From Drechslerella dactyloides (taxonomy: Eukaryota > Ascomycota > Orbiliomycetes > Orbiliales > Orbiliaceae): a stretch of DNA of 64,000 nt. Every line of letters starts with the position of its first letter. Position 1 is the stretch's first letter. Position numbers and translations under genes: made by a program. Positions 24,599 through 39,118 of the stretch are shown here, one piece after another. The DNA lies in contig JAGTWJ010000001.1 in NCBI GenBank assembly GCA_020064725.1, forward strand, positions 1,116,001 to 1,180,000. The letters run 5' to 3'. Below the pieces are notes generated by a model that made no database searches, was not told the DNA's origin, and saw nothing but the letters and a program-made list of their open reading frames with translations.

Positions 24599-25588
24599 GA
24601 GGGGGTATCGCAGTAGGTACTTATCTACGTATACGCTGACCTACGTTTTCGTCTTTCCCTTTTAGTGTGCACGTTTGTTGTATTTCAGGGTTCCTAAGCC
24701 CCGGCTTTCTATGCTGGAGGGACTTACTTGCTGGTATCTTCTTCCTGTCTTTGTTATGCGCCTGTATTCGGTTTTCCATCTTGTCGGTCATGACAGTGTT
24801 CGTCTTTGTGTTTTTTCATTGCGAGCTTTTTAATATGTTTAGTTTTTAGTGGCGGAAATGAATTCATGTGGAATACGTGCTTGCCCGTGATGGGTCGGGC
24901 GTCTCTCGTGTACTTTTAGCAGGTTCGTCAGGCAGAATACAATTATTACTCGATATTACAATCAAGTCGATCGTACACGGATGTGCCTGGAGTATTTCGA
25001 AAGGTGAGTGGTGGTGAAAAATGAAATGAACTAGCTGAGATGGGCTCGTCCATACATGATGTATACTCGTATACTTTTCACGCACACATCTCCAAGGGCT
25101 GACCAGTGGGTGTATATATAGTACGAGGATGCCAAACCCTCGGCCTAGAATGTCGATACTTTAGTCTTATATATCTCGTTCATATTCATGCATCTTAGAG
25201 GAGTACGAAAATTCACAGAGCGATCACGGCGATATAACTATCCAAGTCGCAGATGAGGATCCCTTGATCGACAGTACTTTTATTGCCTATCACTAGGTTT
25301 ACTATGACCTTCTTTAAGGTAGAAAGTCGCCCCCGTCATAAAATTTTTTTGACATCTTTTACAAATATGATGTCTGGTGTGTAGCTAATGTATTCCTGAG
25401 ATTTCATCTGCTCCGCCGTTCATGTCGTGGACTGGCGTAAAGAAGCAGCGTGGACAAGTAGCGTTGAAGATAGACGCAGGTGCCGCGCCAAACGCATGTT
25501 CGCGAGTGGGTTGGTTAGAAAAGGTTGGTGATCTGAAAATTTCGGTATTGACAGATGTGAAGGGTTGAAAATTTGAGGACGACTGTGT
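24599..25588. other. Convergent 3' flanks of PAN3 and LSM7
   Basis: T-rich on the plus strand after 24600, as expected for a PAN3 3' UTR, then the 3' flank of LSM7 on the other strand. I see no further gene. Confidence 0.55.
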
Positions 25589-26237
25589 TTATATAACTGG
25601 CGGCTCTTCGGGTGCTCCGAAGGGGTTTTCGATCTGTTCGGTGCCGTCGACAGGCGATATTAGGACGAGCAGCGGGCCGCGGGCGACGACGAGGCCGAGG
25701 TCGCGAGTTTGTACGGTTCCTTGGTCGTCTGTGATATAGATTTCATTCGTTAGTAGGCGTGTATGTGTGAACGGTGAAGGAGGAGCGCGGGGTGGTATTG
25801 CGAACCTGTTACGGATTCTTTGACTTCATCGAGGACCAGGTTCATGAGCTGATCGTATCCCTTCAACGCGCCGGTAACTGCATGTTTTTAGAACATTACA
25901 TTAGCTGCTGCAAGACCAAGAAAGTGCATGGGAAACGGTTAATGACGGGGTGGCTTATACCTTCTCTGCCGCCGCTAAACTTGACGATTATCCTCTTATC
26001 CATATATTTCGCCAGATCCAAGATGGCCTCTTTCTTGGGCCTCTCGTGCTGCTGGCCTCCGCTGCCGCCTTCCCGGCCACCCCTGCCGCCTCCGCTGCCG
26101 CTGCCTTCGCCGCCGCCTTGGTGATTCGAATCGCGATTGTAGGAGCGGTCGTTGCTGTAGCCGCCTCGTCCGCCGCGCCCGCCTCGCTCGCCGCTGCCGC
26201 GTGAAGAGCCGCGGTAGTTCCCGCGGCGGCCGTCCAT
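25589..26237 (-). CDS. LSM7: U6 snRNA-associated Sm-like protein LSm7 with RGG extension
   Basis: Complement of join 25589..25728, 25806..25877, 25961..26237; 162 residues. LSm7 is part of the LSm2-8 ring on U6 snRNA in the nucleus and the LSm1-7 decapping ring in the cytoplasm. The Sm fold is complete: ILDLAKYMDKRIIVKFSGG, then VTGALKGYDQLMNLVLDE (Sm1), then RDLGLVVARGPLLVLISP (Sm2). The first ~65 residues are a Gly/Arg-rich tail with GGRGGRGG motifs, likely disordered, RNA-binding and a target for arginine methylation. That makes it longer than the ~110 residues of yeast Lsm7. Introns are 83 and 77 nt. It shares a 263-bp divergent promoter with the aminopeptidase gene. Confidence 0.94.
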
Positions 26238-26500
26238 TGTGTCGTTCGGAAAGGATGAAGGAAGAGCGATGGAGATGCCGTGAACTGAAGGTGTGTCCGG
26301 TTTGAACTGGAGGTTGCCAATCTGCGGGGGTTTTCTCGAGTGGCGGGGGGGTTCTGGAGGTCAGGTGGTGGTCGTTACGGAGGGATTTTGATTGCGGAAG
26401 GTGGGTTGGTGGGCGCGGGAAGCTTAAAAGGCCAGGCGTTTGCTCCAACAAAACTGACGTATAGGCGCAGCATTATTGAGTTCCCGCCGCCGCCGCCGCT
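26238..26500. promoter_or_regulatory. Bidirectional promoter region, LSM7 / Xaa-Pro aminopeptidase
   Basis: Only 263 bp separate two divergent start codons, so both core promoters and leaders lie here. A CCGCCG run immediately precedes the aminopeptidase ATG. I recognise no specific factor site. Confidence 0.6.
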
Positions 26501-28415
26501 ATGAAGACCAACGCTTTGTTCCCGCTGCTGGGCTTCAGCTTCGCGGCCTTATCCTCCGCCATGCACATCTCCCTCAACATCCAGCGGCCGAGCGCCGAGG
26601 TGCAGACGCTGAACAAGTATCCGGGTACGTGGCCGCAGCTCGCCTTCACAGAGCCTCGTAGATATACATATTCGCGTAGCCAGGCTAACGGTGTAAATGC
26701 GGGTGCTCCACAGCGAAGCTCCATGCCCGTCGCGTCGCGCAGGCGCTCAACCTCACGCAGGGCCTCGTCTACCTCTCCGGCGAGGTGTCGCGCCTCATCG
26801 AGGACAGTGACATGCCAGCGTTCTTTCGCCAGAAGCGATACTTCTATTATCTAACTGGCTTGGATTACCCGGATGCTCATGTCACATATGATCTCGAGCT
26901 GGACAAGTTGACGCTATGGATCTTGCGGCCGGATCCGAAGGAGAAGCTATGGTACGGTAACACGGCTACCTACCTCCACAATACCCTAAACTCCCTCGTG
27001 GGGAAGCAATATGATATTTCGATATATCTGTAGAATGGCCTGCTGACAGGAGAGCCAATGATAGGTCGGGTCCGTCGCCGACGCCGAAATCGCTTGTCAT
27101 CACTCACGACATCGACATCGCGAACTACTCGGAGGACCTCCCCTCCGCTATCGCCGCCTACGCCGTCGCTAACCCCTCCGCCAAAGTCCACGTCATTCAC
27201 GATTACTACCCGCCAGCGGCCAAGGACCCTGTCCCAAAAAGCACATTCGACAATACCAAGCTACAATACGCTATGGATGTCTGTCGTGTCGTGAAGGACC
27301 CCTACGAGGTCGCCATGATCCGCCGGGCGAACGACATCAGCACAAAGGCGCACCTCAGGGTAATGTCTGAAATAGACCAACTCACGTCCGAGCGTGATAT
27401 TGAAGCTCTCTTCATTGCTGAGTCTATCAAGCGCGGCGGTCTGCTGGCGTATGACACCATCGCTCCCTCCGGCCGCAACTGCTCAATCTTGCACTATGTC
27501 AACAATGACCAATTGCTTGCCGGGAAGCAGCTTGTGCTGCTTGATGCGGGCGCGGAGTATGAGCTGTACGCGAGTGATGTGACGCGGACGTTTCCGATCA
27601 GTGGCAGGTTTACTCCTGAGGCGGCGCAGATCTATCAACTTGTAAGGGACATGCAGGAGGCTGTGTTCGCGATGGTGAAGCCGGGTGTTAAGTGGCGGGA
27701 TTGCAATTTGCGGGCGGCTGATGTGGCGGCAGAGGGGTTGATCCGTCTGGGCGTGTTGGTTGGAGACGCGAAAGAGATCATCAAATCTCGTCTTATCGGG
27801 GGAGTGTTTTTCCCACACGGGCTAGGTAAGCCCTTCTTTTATCTTTGTATTTGCAGCATCTCGTTGGTTGTGATTCTGGGCTGGTGTGTGTCCGAATGCT
27901 GACTGGATGTGGGGGTAGGCCATCATGTTGGGTTGGAGACGCACGACGTGCTGTACGGCGAGCTGATCTCAGACAAGCGCCGTGCGAGAATGGCAAGACG
28001 CTCGTCAGTGATGACACGGGATGACTTCGAAGCCTACACGGCTTCAGAGACACATAATCGCCTGACACCAGGCATGACCCTCACCGTCGAACCGGGAGTG
28101 TGAGTTACCCTCCTTTTCTACAATATAGCGATCATCTACATGCCGCTGGAGAGAGCTCGAAAGCTAATTGAGATGCGTTACTCCTACAACAGATACTTCA
28201 ACCAGCCACTTTACGAAGACTTCATGACTCAGTTCCCTAATGCTAGCAAATATGTCAACGAGGACGTGCTGGCGAAGTACTGGGACGTCGGCGGCGTGCG
28301 CATTGAGGACTGCATATTGGTTACGGCCAACGGATTTGAGAACTTGACAAAGGCGCCAAAAGAGATGCAAGAAGTCGAGAAGATGGTCAGGATGGGTAAA
28401 GCTAATTCCAAATAG
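26501..28415 (+). CDS. pepP: Xaa-Pro aminopeptidase (PEPP family, M24B)
   Basis: Join 26501..26624, 26714..26951, 27065..27825, 27919..28099, 28193..28415; 508 residues. A metallopeptidase that removes an N-terminal residue before proline. The N-terminal creatinase-like domain includes [16 protein letters not shown] and [20 protein letters not shown]. The pita-bread domain shows the dinuclear metal ligands: D in LLDAG, D in SDVTRTFP, H in [18 protein letters not shown] in TVEPGVYF and E in [10 protein letters not shown]. Intron 2 (113 nt) was placed to give LWSGPSPTP, matching the family's WSGLP. The start used here adds a hydrophobic [21 protein letters not shown] second ATG at 26561 gives a start nearer the usual cytosolic length. 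Confidence 0.92.
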
Positions 28416-31400
28416 AGTATTATCGGGAAACCGAGTTTCGGAGCATTAGAGCATGAGTAGCATCAGGGCATGTCGAGCGTTACAATTGTTGGAGTGATTT
28501 GCGATCAGCATCAGGACGAATGATATCCCGGGCATTGCATGGTTTAAACAGGAAATTGAATTATACCAGGGTCATCCTTTCCCATGGGCCAAGCTTATAG
28601 GCACCAGTCAATTTGTCTTAGGCTCAAGTAACGAATTTTAGAATAATTTCGGCTAGTTCGTGTCCAAACTACGAAGGTGTGTCACAGTTTTAAAGGTAGC
28701 AATTATGGATCAACTATAGGCAGTGCATTTATCTACGACTCCAATGATAGAGGGGCGCACGCTCGATTACGAGGTAGACTCAACTAATTAGCTAACCGGC
28801 ATTTTAATTGCCATTGTAATTACTATACATGTTTAAACTGCTATAGATTACAAGAAAATCTAGCCGGCCATACTAGGCAGGTAGCTCCGATAAGAAGGAG
28901 AATAATTCTTGGTACCTGCAGCCTTTTCTTGTTTCGCCACCGGATAGAAGGTAACATCCATGGGAGAGAAATATTCTGATAACGGTATTACAGATCGAGA
29001 AGATAAAATTTGAGCCAAGCTCGGGGGAGGAGCATCCACTTAAACACACGTACAAGCGATCGTAAGGCAATCAATACGCACACCCTTGATCATTATATGG
29101 AGCTCTCGAAAAGCTGAGGCATGCCTATGCGACCTGAAGGCTCGGGTCCTACATTATGACTGGAGGCCGCATAATTGCGTAAACTTCGAAGGACTTGTGC
29201 GGTAAGTATCCATGAATGACTCGAGATATTCCTGTGACTAAATATGTGCATCTAGAGCTGGTAACCAGGTATCTTTCGATATTGTAGGATCGTAAAGCCT
29301 CAAGCACTTATAGAATTCCTGAAAGTCCCGAATATGTCTTATGTTAGAGTTTTCTTCTTTGCGAGCATATATAGTTATTGTTTATAAATCTCGGTATATC
29401 CGCAAAATGTCATGCAGAGTTTTCAATAATTAAACAGTAACTCCGACAAGCCCGCTCTTAACTTCCCGTTCAGACGTTATTTTGCTGGGGTATCATATCT
29501 TGCGATCTTGGTATATCTGGGCATAATTTACAGTAGGAATTTGCCGCGAATCATGTCACCGAGGACAGATTAGCTGACTTGCAATTATCCTGAAAGCTAA
29601 GATAATTCCTTTGACGGATGTCAGGTTGGATCAATGCAGTTGATGGTCTGTACACGTCCTCATGGTCTCTGCAAGTCGATTGAGTGGCAGAGATTCTGCG
29701 GGTAGTAACATAATAATTCGAGCGAGCGAGGTTGAAGCTTTCTTGAACTGGACATAGGACACCAGAAGGCTATCTTGAGTAACCAGTATCGTCCCTGCAT
29801 TTCTTTGCGAGCGACATCGCCTAGAGTGAAGAATCTTTGGACATATGTCTATAGCACATATATACACGTCTTGGTGCTCTGCATATACGAGATGGGCATC
29901 GTCCTCGAGAAAGCCGTAGTGATTGAAACCATTGTGTCCTCGTATGCTTTGGAGGATCTAAAACTATAACGCGAAGTTGAATGAGCTTTATGCATTTATA
30001 TTGACGAATATCCGTGGTACGGTAACATACGTTGGAAGCTTGGTAAATTTGAATACAGGATTCTCCCGGCCTTGCGGGGTAGGCCTGGATTCCCTGTTGT
30101 AGCAGACATTTGGATGCTCGAATTCTTCAAATCGTCATTGACGATACTTCGATTTTGCGTCTTGTACCCATGAAATCGTAGAGTCGAGGTTAGGGAACTA
30201 ATTCTTGGCTTCATAGATGCATATAGGGTAGCGCCGGTGGGTCTGAATTTGTGGTCATGCATGTGGTAAAAGGGCATGAGTCGTGGCAAGTGTTGGGCGA
30301 TGAACATGCTCCTGCCTCAGGCCTGATATGACATGGCCTGATACGTGAGTAACTTGATGCCCAGAGTGCGGTTTCTTATCGAATATAATCGTGTATATAT
30401 GTACCAAAGGTTTTCTTTTGTTTTTTCTTTTCTATTCCAAGACTTTTGCTGGGATAGGTGTTCCATCCATGAATGAAGTGCTTGTGGATCGAGTAGATAA
30501 AATATATGGTCTGGGATCATAATATCCTCGGATGATTCATGGATCTGGGCTGTAAAGTATCATATGAGACCACCCCAGAACGCGGTACATCTTTCGGTCT
30601 TCAAAGCTTCCTGTGATCGCGGCCCCAAATAAAGCTATGGGATTGTCTATAAACAAATATGAGATAAACGAAGCATCAATTGCCATCGAAATTGTGCTTG
30701 GCCAATATTTAGATACGTCCGTTGGATACGATAGATAGGACATTCAGCTCATCGTCTTAATAAGGATGCCCGTAGATAGCAGGGTGACATATGTAATTGT
30801 TTCGGAGGCTCCTTCGATAAAACTGCTGAAGTGGTCGTACATGTTGTTTTAGCGTGGCGTCAACAGAGTGGACATTCTGACTGGTAACTCGAACTCGTCT
30901 TTATTTTTCCATATTCAGAGTGGTAAAACCGGAACAAATTGTTATGATGGACCCGTCTGGGTATGGCTCTCTTGATGAATGATAAACTGCCCAATGCACT
31001 TGCGCATGAAACTTTATCGGCTTTCAACTAATTTTATGTGCTGCAAATTTTCGAGCATCTGTACGTGCAAGAATTTCTGTCGAATTTGTGGAAATCCAAG
31101 CGTTAGATGTCGCCATAGCTTTAATCGATAGCATCTTCAAATTCTACTCTAGTTGAGTGAGTAAGTATGGTCAGCATTCGAGAATGCATGAGGTTCTTGC
31201 TTTTGATTACTGGAACGCATGAGCTTTGGCATACGCCTCAGCTATATTCCTACTGATCTTTGGACTTCTCGAATGTGGGCAATGAAAGTTTAAAGCACCA
31301 TCATCTTCTAGTATCTCTTTCATGGTTTAGACCTCCAGGGCGTTATGGTGTCAGTATATCATCAATCAGACACAGTAAAGGTGGTGGTGTTTGTGGTATA

Positions 31401-33372
31401 CTAACTTTTGCAAGTGAACTCAGATTGTTCTGAAATGAATTCTTTGATTGTTTGCTCAGTCTCGATTGTTATCTGAGACTAGTCGCTTCAATGTCCATGA
31501 TAATTTCCCCGTGCTTAAAGTTTCTGATATGTTCCTGACTTCAAGATCTAAATTGTGTATGCAGTTAAGGTCGACGAATTTGGGAGACTAGCCTTGTTCG
31601 TTGATTTCGTGACATATGGTCTTCCAAGCTCTGGCAGTATATTAGAATGATGCATCTGGCTTCGGAAGGTGGGGCGCCAAGAAAATATATCTAGAGAATG
31701 GAGGCGATATACGGGAGGATAATAAGCACATTTGGATTCCTGTATGCGTGTGTATACTGGAGTCTTATCAAGGCTGCGCAAGTGGACTTGACCTAGCCAT
31801 AATTTGAAGTGATGTAATGATTGATTGGTCGACCATGTTCGCCTAGAGGCAAGCTTGAGTGAAACACCTGAAAGCCTTGCCTTCGCGATATACTGCTGTT
31901 ACGTTTGCCTAGTCTTATCTCATAAACGGACAGCCCAATGCACACGACCTGTTTCTGGTCCCGTGAATACTACGCTTGAGTCCAGACATGTAATGGATTT
32001 GCATATGCAGGAAAGTAGGAGTATGTAGAAAAAAAGTACAATTAGCCTCGAATCATAGCCACATTGGAATTACCGGGGCTATCTATGAATAATCTCAGAA
32101 ATCTTGTGAGATGCTTGAGGTAGTAAGCAACCGCCGTATCCCATTATCTTGTAGTTACTCAAATTGATTTCCGTGGAAATTCATATACACGATTGAGACT
32201 CTAGTCATGACATGGTTGAGTGATATCGATTCCATCTGCATATGGACCGACTTTGTGAGTTGAACATTTAGGACACGTGTCTTGGAGACATTCCATGTTC
32301 GTGGTAGCGCTCGATGACAGTTATATTCCATATTGATTCGGTGTTTGGTTCGGTGATCAGGTCTGCTCTCAAGCAAATGAGTCTGCAAGCTCATCCTGTT
32401 GTCTGACGTAGGTAGTGCACGGTACGGAAGATCAATTATCTTGTTTGATTAATTTTGTCGCATAAGGATGCTCGCATGAATCCGTGACAAGCTCGAATTA
32501 ATGTCTTAAGACTTTATGAGACCTTGACCGAAACCATCAACTTTAGTACTTCTTTCACCTCTCGTTGATTCAGCAGCTCATAGTGGGACTTTCCGTCCGG
32601 TAATTGTGATTTCCCAACCCTATCCTTTCTTGCATTAATAACATTTAAGAATTTGTCAGACCGATTTCTGTCCGGGAACTTTCATAGTCAAAGTTTATCC
32701 AATCCCCAGAATAACAAGTTATTGCAGGCTGCAGGGTCATGGTCCGCTGGCATGTTTTGCAGCATTGCATGTATAGACATAACTCCAGAATGTACGCCCC
32801 CCTCGTTATAACACCAATCGAAATAATTACATGATAAGCGAGCCCTAACATTCTTGAAATTCGTGCTGGCCCATGAGATGCGTGTTTGCGTAGTAGGTCG
32901 ATGTATCCGTACGTGTGCCAAAGCAAGCACTAAACTTGTTTCGTGATATTTTTTATGAGTGTGATAAAGATAGATCGAGAGAGGCCGATTTCAAGATGAA
33001 GCGCACCCATGTGAGTAAGCATAATTTCCTTCTGGTCCATAGTAGGCATACTACTACGGATGCTTGTGAAGCATCGGGCAATAAGCATAGCAGGATACAT
33101 TTTAGTGGAGACGTTCAGTCGCCTTGCATACATCAGACTCCATAGAAAACTTAGGAAGTCTCCTTTCTAGTCATATCATGGTTTTTTCGCTCTCAATTCC
33201 GGCCTTCGTGATTGTTTGTACATATGTTATCGATATCCCGCTGGATCTAGGAAAGGTTGCCATGTTGCTTTTTGTTAGGTGCATTTCCTACGGCGTCAAT
33301 GACTGTTGGCTGTATTGTGTGATGGACTCGCATACTTGGATTTGCATTCTGGGCTGGAGTTGAAAGGCTCAA

Positions 33373-33438
33373 GAGCATGGAACTCTTTCTTCAGATATAT
33401 GATATGAGCATGGAACTCATTCTTCAGATACACGACGA
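33373..33438. repeat. 33-bp direct duplication
   Basis: Two adjacent units beginning GAGCATGGAACTC and containing TTCTTCAGATA, at 33373-33405 and 33406-33438. The second copy has diverged toward its end. Confidence 0.6.
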
Positions 33439-36400
33439 TAGTATGGAAATCCCTTAATTATCTGCCAGACACATTCAGCAACGCCAACTGCGTACTCTGG
33501 CATCGAAACCGACTACTCTAATGTCCGTCAACTGAATCTGATTGCCATGCATGGCGTTGCGATCGGCGGAATTTTCTTTCATGAAGATTGACGCGCATAA
33601 GTACTTTAGTGGGAGCATGAATTCGTCTTCAGGTCCTCGGGTGTAAATTGTCCAGGTGATAGCATACGGAGCTCGTTATTGAAGGTACATGGCTGGCACC
33701 AATCTCCTTGGCGTAGACATACTAGCGGATTGAAGAAGTTCCGCTAAGATAAATGCGGTGACAGCGTATCATGACGGCCCAGAGATGCTTGCAATACCTT
33801 TGTCTGATCGCATGATCGAGCGATACATTTATATCATCAAATTTGCTGCTTGAGTATGCCATATGTCATCATGAAAACTTGTCCGAAATATGACACAGTT
33901 ATTTGCTGTGTGGCTGTCGATATCTGTTACATGGAGAAATTAATGGCGTGCGTTTAACATTTGATAGCTTGAGCTCGAGTTTCCAACGTCAATTTATAAG
34001 TTATATATATATCCCTTCCTTTTTGATCATGGGAAAGGCGCAGCACCTTCAAGTTTCAGATCAGATTTATGTCTGGCAGTGTCAGCGTTTCTCTACCAAG
34101 GTCATTTTTTTGATGCATGTTCTGGGAATTGAGTATAAGTTGAGCTATTTGTAACACGTGAAGGATAGAGTCAACATAGGTCGATTTCCGATTATTATTT
34201 GTTCCAAGATGTAAAACTTAGCGGTTCTCATCCGTTTGGAATGGATTGAGCGGCAATTCTGTGCAAATCGTAAAACTCGTCGCTAACTTTGGGCACGTAC
34301 CCATAGGATTTTATGTACGCGTCTGACTTCCTCGATATTGAGGTTGTCATTTAGATCATGAGTAGCTATAAGCGTCGATATGGAGCCAGTGAATTTATAA
34401 GCATTCTTTAATGGAGGACGTTAGATGCGCTATTCACTCTTTCGTTGCCCTTAGATGAAAGAGGTAACTGGCCACTTAAAATAGCTGTATACATATATCA
34501 GATTAGCCAGGTAGAACTGTACGTAATGCTTGAATACACCCCGGGAGCTGTTCGCAAGATAAACATGCAGTTCTGCTTAGATGGAAGATGTAGACAGCAT
34601 AAGAGGGCTAAGTTGTAATGATGTTTTAGCGTAGGAGAGGTAAGTTTATAATTTGATGTAGTCCCACATAGTAGCACGCGCGGATGGAAGATGCCTTGCC
34701 GCCACGGGGAGGAACACTTCATTGCCCATGCACCATATGCCGACCTTTTGGGATGCATGTTGATTTTGTGACGAGACATATATTCAATTTCGAGCTGACG
34801 CTCGGTGTGTGCCAAGGTCATACTTCAACGATATACTTTGTGGGATACGAGTCGAAATCGTACCTGGATGAAGCTTGATCTAGAAAATAAAGGTGGAACA
34901 AATCTTCGTTGGCAGCTATATCAGACATGGAAGAGTACTGGTAAAGATAGGGAGTCATGTATGACGTTAAGTAGAATGTATCGAAATAGAGCGGGCTCTA
35001 TATGTATCATTCGTCAGACTTCAGATTTTCTAGACGGCATCTAGTAGACATAATATATAACGGGTCGACTTATTTCTCAGGGTAGCATAAATTGTAGTTT
35101 CGATCCCAGATAATTTGTGAGGAGGACTGATTGGTACTGAGCTTGCTGCAAAGAATCGTGTTTATCAGACCGCTGAACACATATTCTGCTCATTTTGTTT
35201 GTAGGTATTGTCCCAGACCCGCCATTGATCGTGAAGCTAAGGAAACAGATCATATGTGGTTTCTACCTCATCACTTCCTCGCAAAAGCCGGCTCATAGTT
35301 TCGAGTGGACTGTGACTTGAATCATTGTGAGGAGCACAGGCTGATGTTTGCATTTAATTATTTCATGATCTTTGTCAAGAGAATTCCCTAAAGTATCTGA
35401 CCAATATGAGAGGGTTATAAATATGCATAGCTTCCTTGACAGCAGATCGTATATTGTGTTGGCTTTTCCATTCTAATGGTATCTGTCCCAGAAACTCGTC
35501 GCAAAGTATTTTATATGATAGATAATTACATAAAATTTTGGATCAGGAGCTCTTCATCCGAGGTCGGTCTCGTCTATATTGACATTGCGATTAGTATCTG
35601 TCCATGACCCCTGCGAGATACTCCCAAATGAGTGAAGGCTGAAAATACGCACTTAGCTTTTGAGCCTTCCTAACATAGTTATTTCTTTGATGACTTTCGG
35701 TCATTTTTTGATTTCCCTGGTCTTTCTCTTTCTTCGCTTTCCATTTCCCTGTTTTGTATCATCTTCTTGGTTTTCATCTAGTTCGTCCATGGCAGTATGC
35801 TAGCCGCGATGCATGAGCCGAAGCTCTAGATTGGAAGCCTAATCGTAGCAGTGGTACCTTGCTTATCGTAGGTAGGCTCCACCACCGTCGATCTCACATT
35901 CGCAAGTCCAGAATATCTCGTCGATAGGTGATATCGTGATATATCTGGATTGCATACATCTCCACAGTGGGAGGAGGCAGAGGAGGCAGAGGAGGCGGCA
36001 CACTAGCACAGATCATAGCCGTCGTCCTATTTGGGTTGAAATCGGAGCGAGGGGTGAGGGGCGATCGTCTTGGAAGGCGGCTGAGAGCCCTGATGGTATT
36101 CTTGAGTAGCCCATGACCTTCCACCGTCTTGTGGAATAGTTCATGAATGGGCTTGAAGGTTGGTTTCTTGTGGCGATCAGACTGAAGATTACTACAGTCA
36201 TGTCCGTTTTGTGTAAGCAATGGACTGCATTGTATAACTTGTTCGGAATCTCATGTAATTGTCTCGTAGAATTTGTTCGTTGCATACATAAGCGCGTAAT
36301 TGTTTCTCATCAATGGCTTCAGAGCAGCCATGCGACGGATGTGTGAATATCATGGTGATAGAAGAAAACATGCTTGTGGCCGTTATCTCCCGACATCTAT

Positions 36401-39118
36401 GGGGTATCGATGGAGGGTGTTGGCAAGTTGAGTAAATTCTTTCTGTACTTCATATCTCGGGAACCGTTCCATTTGAAGTCCGACACAAATGGCTGCTGTC
36501 ATGCAGGAGTCGAGTGCACTATCGTTGCAGAGACCGTTGGCACAGTCCATGTTGAGATCCTTATCCTGATGCCGCAGTGCAGGGGGTATACATTCGCTGT
36601 CTCCTTCAAAGTATGGGACTCAAGGCGGGCAACTGGCAGACGCGCAAGAGGTAACTCTCATGTAAATATTCGCATAGACAATCGTGTAAACTTCTGTTGT
36701 TTTCTGCGAAACCGCTCATGTTACGATTCTAGCTTTCGAGGAGCAGCCGTACAGCAAGAACATAATCCGCTGTCCATATTTCGATGTCCAAGTCATACCA
36801 CGTATACTGCCAATGGTCGATATGCTTTGCGGTGAAATAATTTTGGCAGTGTATTCTTGTCATCTTGTTCGGAGATAAGAATCGTCGAGATGTATCATTT
36901 CGTTGATGAGAACACCAACGGTCTGTAGAACGCTCATCTGCGGGGAAAGCCTAGCCTGAAGCGCGCTTAAGCGTTTTTCGACGCCATGAGGTATTCGTCG
37001 ATGTCGTCAGAGACATAGTTGTTCAGTCTCGGATGTTGTGCTTTGGCACATACTCATGCCGCCAAGAGCAACTTCATTCATGCGGCGACTGGAGCCGTGG
37101 ACCTCGATCTCGCATACATTTGGATCCAATCGGCAGACGTGTCGTACAGATCCGCTGGGAGCATAGGCTTGTGATAAAAAATATCACATCATAGTGGAAT
37201 ACCCCGATCGATTAAAGATGTAAGCATAATGGAGAGTCGACCAGAGATGGTGATAAGACATTTTCCGAGGTGATATCAAGTTCTCTGGATGAAAATTGCA
37301 GGTTTGTCACATGCCAACCTCGATCGAGTAATGTGCATAAGATTTCGCCCAGTGAGAGATATTGCCAGTGTCAATACATCTGTTCCTTAGTTGCCATGAT
37401 GGAGAGATAACTCGATCGCTCAATCATATTACAGCAAGGCTAAAGCTTGCATATCTCAAGCTCATGTACCACAATTTGAATATCCTGAGAGGTTTGGCTG
37501 GAATACCGTCAAAGAATGCTTGGTGGAGTGGACATCCAACCAGTTCCAGTTTATCTTCTTGGAAACCAGGTGCTTATAGCGTTGTACATAATATAATATC
37601 GACGTCCATTTCGCCAATTGCAGGCTCGAGCCTTGTCGTCTGATAATTCACATACGCATGTATGCATCCAGTGTCGGAGAGATAAGTCCAGCAGGCGATT
37701 GATCATGCTCCGGGCAATAGACAGCCCTGTAGGTATTGCGGTATCTCATACACTAGTAAATATAAATGCAGCAGGGAGACATATCTGTGGTGTCTGTCCT
37801 GTTCCGAGTATAGTCATTACTGAAGAGCTTCCATAACGGCAATCATTCGGTACCTGGAATAGGTACGAAAATCATGCCAGCTTTAGGTATCAATGCCGGG
37901 ATACTGAACAGATTCATCAATTAGCAAGTGTCGACTCGGAAAGCTTCATATAAAACAGATACCATACGTACCGAGATGGATCGTAGAGACATGTGAAGAT
38001 GACGCGCATGCATTTAGATCATCTACACTATCCTTTCATGTTGATCGGGTACGGTGAACATGGAAGAAAGCGACATTATTTGATCCGGTTATGTACCTAT
38101 TCAATAAAATACACCAGTCAGCGGGATCAGCGGCAATGAATGAAAACTAAGTTCCGAAAAGTACGTACCCCGTAGCGAAGCATATTTTGTTTTGAGAACG
38201 GCTTGATGGTTTCAGTTGCTGACATCATAGCCTCCGTCTAACCGCGAGTGAGAGCATTGTATTGTGGATGACATGCGATTTTGTGTGTTTTTCACGTCTA
38301 AGCCTTCATTGATTAAGTGCTCTTTCACTCCTGGTAACTTGTTTGAGTTTAACATCCTTCTTTGTCTTTGTGGAGGATTGGTAAGTTTTGCTGGGGGGAA
38401 GGAATTTGAATATTGATGTCAAACTGTTGATACGGCACGTCAGTTAGCCAGCCAACATCAGAGAACAGGCATTAAATCTCGAAAGCACATACCTGGTGTC
38501 AAAGACGACCCATCGTATCTCGCAGGTTCTTTTTTGGTACCAGATGGCCAGACCGGCGGTAAGATGAAGCGGATGAAATCGACATACATGTTTTTGGTGT
38601 CAGATGTTTGTGTTCATGCGATACAGCCAGTGAGTTTGGGTTGTCTCTCAGGGCATATATCGTCCAGCAGCCAAAGACAGCAGGCCAGCCATGTGCGGCT
38701 TTTGGAGTAAAAGAGAGTTAATCTTGTATTTCTTCATAAAAGGTCGTTATCAAAGATATAGACTGTGACCATATGATCACCTGACGAGACCGGAGCTGTA
38801 TATATTTAACTTGTACTCTGCACCGGCATCGCTTGGTTCCCGATATAGATTCATAAGCCAGATATGGAGGTGTTATATCATGTTCCCGACCGCGTGCTTT
38901 GTGTCATGTGTCGAAGTGCGTGTAAGTTGTCACTTGTCGATCTCATGTGATCCGGACGCCATTGGCGAAATGGAGTATTTCGTATGCAGCATGATGGTCT
39001 CGGGGCGCAGCATGATATGCATCAGGGAGGACAAAGTCATAAGTTTTCTTCTTGGGATGATAGATTCATGCCGAAGTTGCGGGTGCTTCCGTTGAACATC
39101 CTGAATCGTCTGAACGTG

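Noticed and set aside
36374..36835. 153-codon plus-strand ORF in the gene-free block
   Set aside because: No family resemblance, no neighbouring exon and no clear start context; open length alone is not enough.
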